NCBI GenBank assembly: GCA_017880745.1
Contig: JADGRR010000176.1
Coordinates: forward strand, 1-6,434
Length of the DNA stretch: 6,434 bases
Direction: 5' to 3'
DNA from: Burkholderiales bacterium
GTDB lineage: Bacteria; Pseudomonadota; Gammaproteobacteria; Burkholderiales; SG8-39
The notes beneath the pieces were generated by a model, which was not told the origin of the DNA, did not search any database, and saw nothing but the letters and a program-made list of their open reading frames with translations. Position 1 is the first letter of the stretch. Each line of letters starts with the position of its first letter. Below, one piece after another: positions 4,913 through 6,434 of this stretch. The translations under genes were made by a program, and so were the position numbers.

Positions 4913-5986
4913 TCAACTTCTTTCCACCCACCACATCATCCCCACCGCGCCGAGCAGGAACAGCACGCTTGGCAACACGGCGGAGTAGAACGGCGCCCAG
5001 TTCTGGATGATGCCGACGGACGAGGATAGTCCATTGAGCAGGTGGAACAGCACCCCCAGCATGATGCCGGAGAAGATCTTCACCCCCATCCCGCCCGCGC
5101 GCACGTGCACGTAGGCGAAGGGCAGAGCCAGAGCCATCATCACCAGCGTGGCGAAGGGATAGAGCAGTTTCTTCCACATCGCGATCTCGTAGCGTTCGGT
5201 CTGCTGGCGGTTGTCCGATAAGTGGCGGGTAAACTGGTACAGGTTGATCGCCGACATTTTTTCCGGCTGCACCAGCAGCACCGACAGCAGGTCCGGAGTC
5301 AGCACCGAACGCCACTCAGTCTCGGCGAGCCTGGACACGCTCGTGCCTGCGCTGTCGAAACGGGTCTGCGCCACGCCGCTCAAGCGCCAGATATTGGCCC
5401 CCTTGAACTCGCCGCGCTCGGCATAGCTGATTGTGCGCAAGCGGTAATCGCTATCGAACTCGTAGATTTTCACGCCTTTGAGCGAGCTGTCGGGCATGAC
5501 TTCGCGCACATTGACGAAGCGAAATTCGTCCTTTACCCAAAGCCCGGAGCGGAACTCCTGCGCCACCACCGCACTCATGGCGGAGAGGCGCACTTGCTGT
5601 GCAGCGCGCTCGGCGAACGGCGTGACCAACTCGCCAAAAGCAAAAGTCAGCACCACGAATATGGCGCCGATGCGCGCGAGCGCGGCACCCGCTGCGTAGG
5701 GCGACAGGCCGGAAATCCGCATCACCGTATATTCGGAATTGGCGGCGAGTTGCGACAGTGCATAGAGCGTGCCGATCAGCACCGCGATCGGAGCAAGTTC
5801 GTAGACGTGCCCGGGCAAAGACAGCAGCACGAACAGCAATACATGCTGCAGGCGGTAATTGCCCTTGCCCAGATAGTTGAGCTCGTTGATCAGGTCGAAG
5901 AAAGCAAACAGCATCAGGAAAGCGACCAGAACCAGCAGCGTCGCCGCGTAGATCTCGCGCGCGAGATACTTGCGCAGGATGATCAA
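4913..5986 (-). CDS. lptG: LPS export ABC transporter permease LptG
   Basis: Inner-membrane subunit of LptB2FG, which extracts lipopolysaccharide from the inner membrane and passes it to LptC/LptA for transport to the outer membrane. It is 357 residues, normal for LptG. Helices lie at about 12-33, 48-78, 97-120, 273-295, 302-325 and 331-354. A large periplasmic beta-jellyroll domain fills about 125-265. The cytoplasmic loop between helices 2 and 3 holds the coupling helix with conserved S84-E85 (ANSEYTVMRISG) that contacts the LptB ATPase. The start is a TTG at 5986, chosen because AGGAGAGG sits four bases upstream and the protein then begins IILRKYLAREIY as in relatives. The frame is open further upstream, but only as shadow of lptF. 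TTG and the lptF stop overlap as TTGA, indicating translational coupling. Confidence 0.95.
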   Translation of the reverse strand: MIILRKYLAREIYAATLLVLVAFLMLFAFFDLINELNYLGKGNYRLQHVLLFVLLSLPGHVYELAPIAVLIGTLYALSQLAANSEYTVMRISGLSPYAAGAALARIGAIFVVLTFAFGELVTPFAERAAQQVRLSAMSAVVAQEFRSGLWVKDEFRFVNVREVMPDSSLKGVKIYEFDSDYRLRTISYAERGEFKGANIWRLSGVAQTRFDSAGTSVSRLAETEWRSVLTPDLLSVLLVQPEKMSAINLYQFTRHLSDNRQQTERYEIAMWKKLLYPFATLVMMALALPFAYVHVRAGGMGVKIFSGIMLGVLFHLLNGLSSSVGIIQNWAPFYSAVLPSVLFLLGAVGMMWWVERS

Positions 5987-6434
5987 CGCCCTCTCCTGAA
6001 CGCCGAGCTGATGCTCATGCGGCGGTAGAACAGCGCCAGCAACAGCGCGAGCATGGCGACATGTACCGCCCACCAGCCTATATGGAAAGAAATCTTGCCC
6101 TGCGACACCCAGGCCTGGCTCACGCTGATCAGGTTGCTGTACACCATATAGGTGAGCAGCGCGAAAACCAGATTGGTGGAGCGGCTGGCGCGCGGATTGA
6201 CGAAGGCGAGCGGGATCGCAAGAAGGGCAAGATTGAGCGCCGCCAGCGGCAGGCCGATGCGCCACAGCAGTTCGGCCAGATTGCCCTGATGGGGCTCCTC
6301 CAGCAGCGTTTGCGTGGACAGCGCGCGCGCCGGAATCTGCCCGGACTGGGCTTCGCGTGTCTCGATGCGCACCGCATAGCGCTTGAATTCCATCACACGG
6401 TATTCGGCCTCGCCCGGATTGCCCTCGTAGCGCC
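5983..6434 (-). CDS. lptF: LPS export ABC transporter permease LptF, C-terminal part (5' end cut)
   Basis: Partner permease of LptG in LptB2FG. The last 149 or so complete codons are present. The coding frame extends through the window edge: residues RYEGNPGEAEYRVMEFKRY before the internal methionine at 6396 are typical LptF periplasmic-domain sequence, so 6396 is not the start. After the end of the jellyroll domain come three helices (LPLAALNLALLAIPLAFVN; LVFALLTYMVYSNLISVSQAWV; IGWWAVHVAMLALLLALFY), then a basic tail SISSAFRRGR. The stop overlaps the lptG TTG start. First gene of an lptF-lptG pair as in other Gram-negatives. Confidence 0.94.
   Translation of the reverse strand, partial: RYEGNPGEAEYRVMEFKRYAVRIETREAQSGQIPARALSTQTLLEEPHQGNLAELLWRIGLPLAALNLALLAIPLAFVNPRASRSTNLVFALLTYMVYSNLISVSQAWVSQGKISFHIGWWAVHVAMLALLLALFYRRMSISSAFRRGR

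Noticed and set aside
5222..6028. Open plus-strand frame of 268 codons opposite lptG
   Set aside because: It is antisense to lptG, low-complexity His/Gln/Arg-rich and has no ribosome site, so it is a shadow frame.
4913..6265. 450-codon version of lptG with a 93-residue N-terminal extension
   Set aside because: The extension is the out-of-frame reading of lptF. Family length and the AGGAGAGG-TTG site place the start at 5986.

Overview
The window reads as ordinary chromosome of a GC-rich betaproteobacterium. The evidence is the branched-chain amino acid order ilvI-ilvH-ilvC next to a sigma factor / DUF3619 / DUF3106 / RDD cluster and an lptF-lptG pair. I recall that combination from Rhodocyclales, Nitrosomonadales and Burkholderiales genomes. 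The taxon is inferred from gene content and protein flavour, not from a search. No mobile element, CRISPR array, tRNA or rRNA gene is visible.

Layout. Positions 1-2791 carry, on the minus strand, the isoleucine/valine operon: acetolactate synthase large subunit (2791-1085), its 163-residue regulatory subunit (1051-560) and the N-terminal third of ketol-acid reductoisomerase (368-1, running off the window). The ilvH-ilvC gap (369-559) holds two inverted repeats. Positions 2792-2950 are a divergent intergenic region. It holds a plausible sigma70 promoter for ilvI, a 13-bp palindrome just upstream of that promoter, and the leader of the plus-strand cluster.

Positions 2951-4863, plus strand, hold four tightly packed genes: an ECF-like sigma factor, a small single-pass membrane protein (DUF3619, plausible anti-sigma), a secreted protein of five 18-residue repeats (DUF3106) and a three-helix RDD membrane protein. 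They are joined by an ATGA overlap, a 25-nt overlap and a 1-nt gap. This is most likely one translationally coupled operon for an envelope-facing signalling system. The family set is conserved in betaproteobacteria, but I know of no described function.

Positions 4913-6434, minus strand, hold lptG and the 3' part of lptF, the two membrane subunits of the LptB2FG lipopolysaccharide exporter. They overlap at TTGA and converge on the sigma cluster.

The best candidates for something undescribed are (1) the leader and start of the sigma gene, where an 11-codon upstream ORF, three partly exclusive hairpins and a perfect 12-bp stem sit where a coding N-terminus would be drawn, and (2) the coupled sigma/DUF3619/DUF3106/RDD module with its regular repeat protein.
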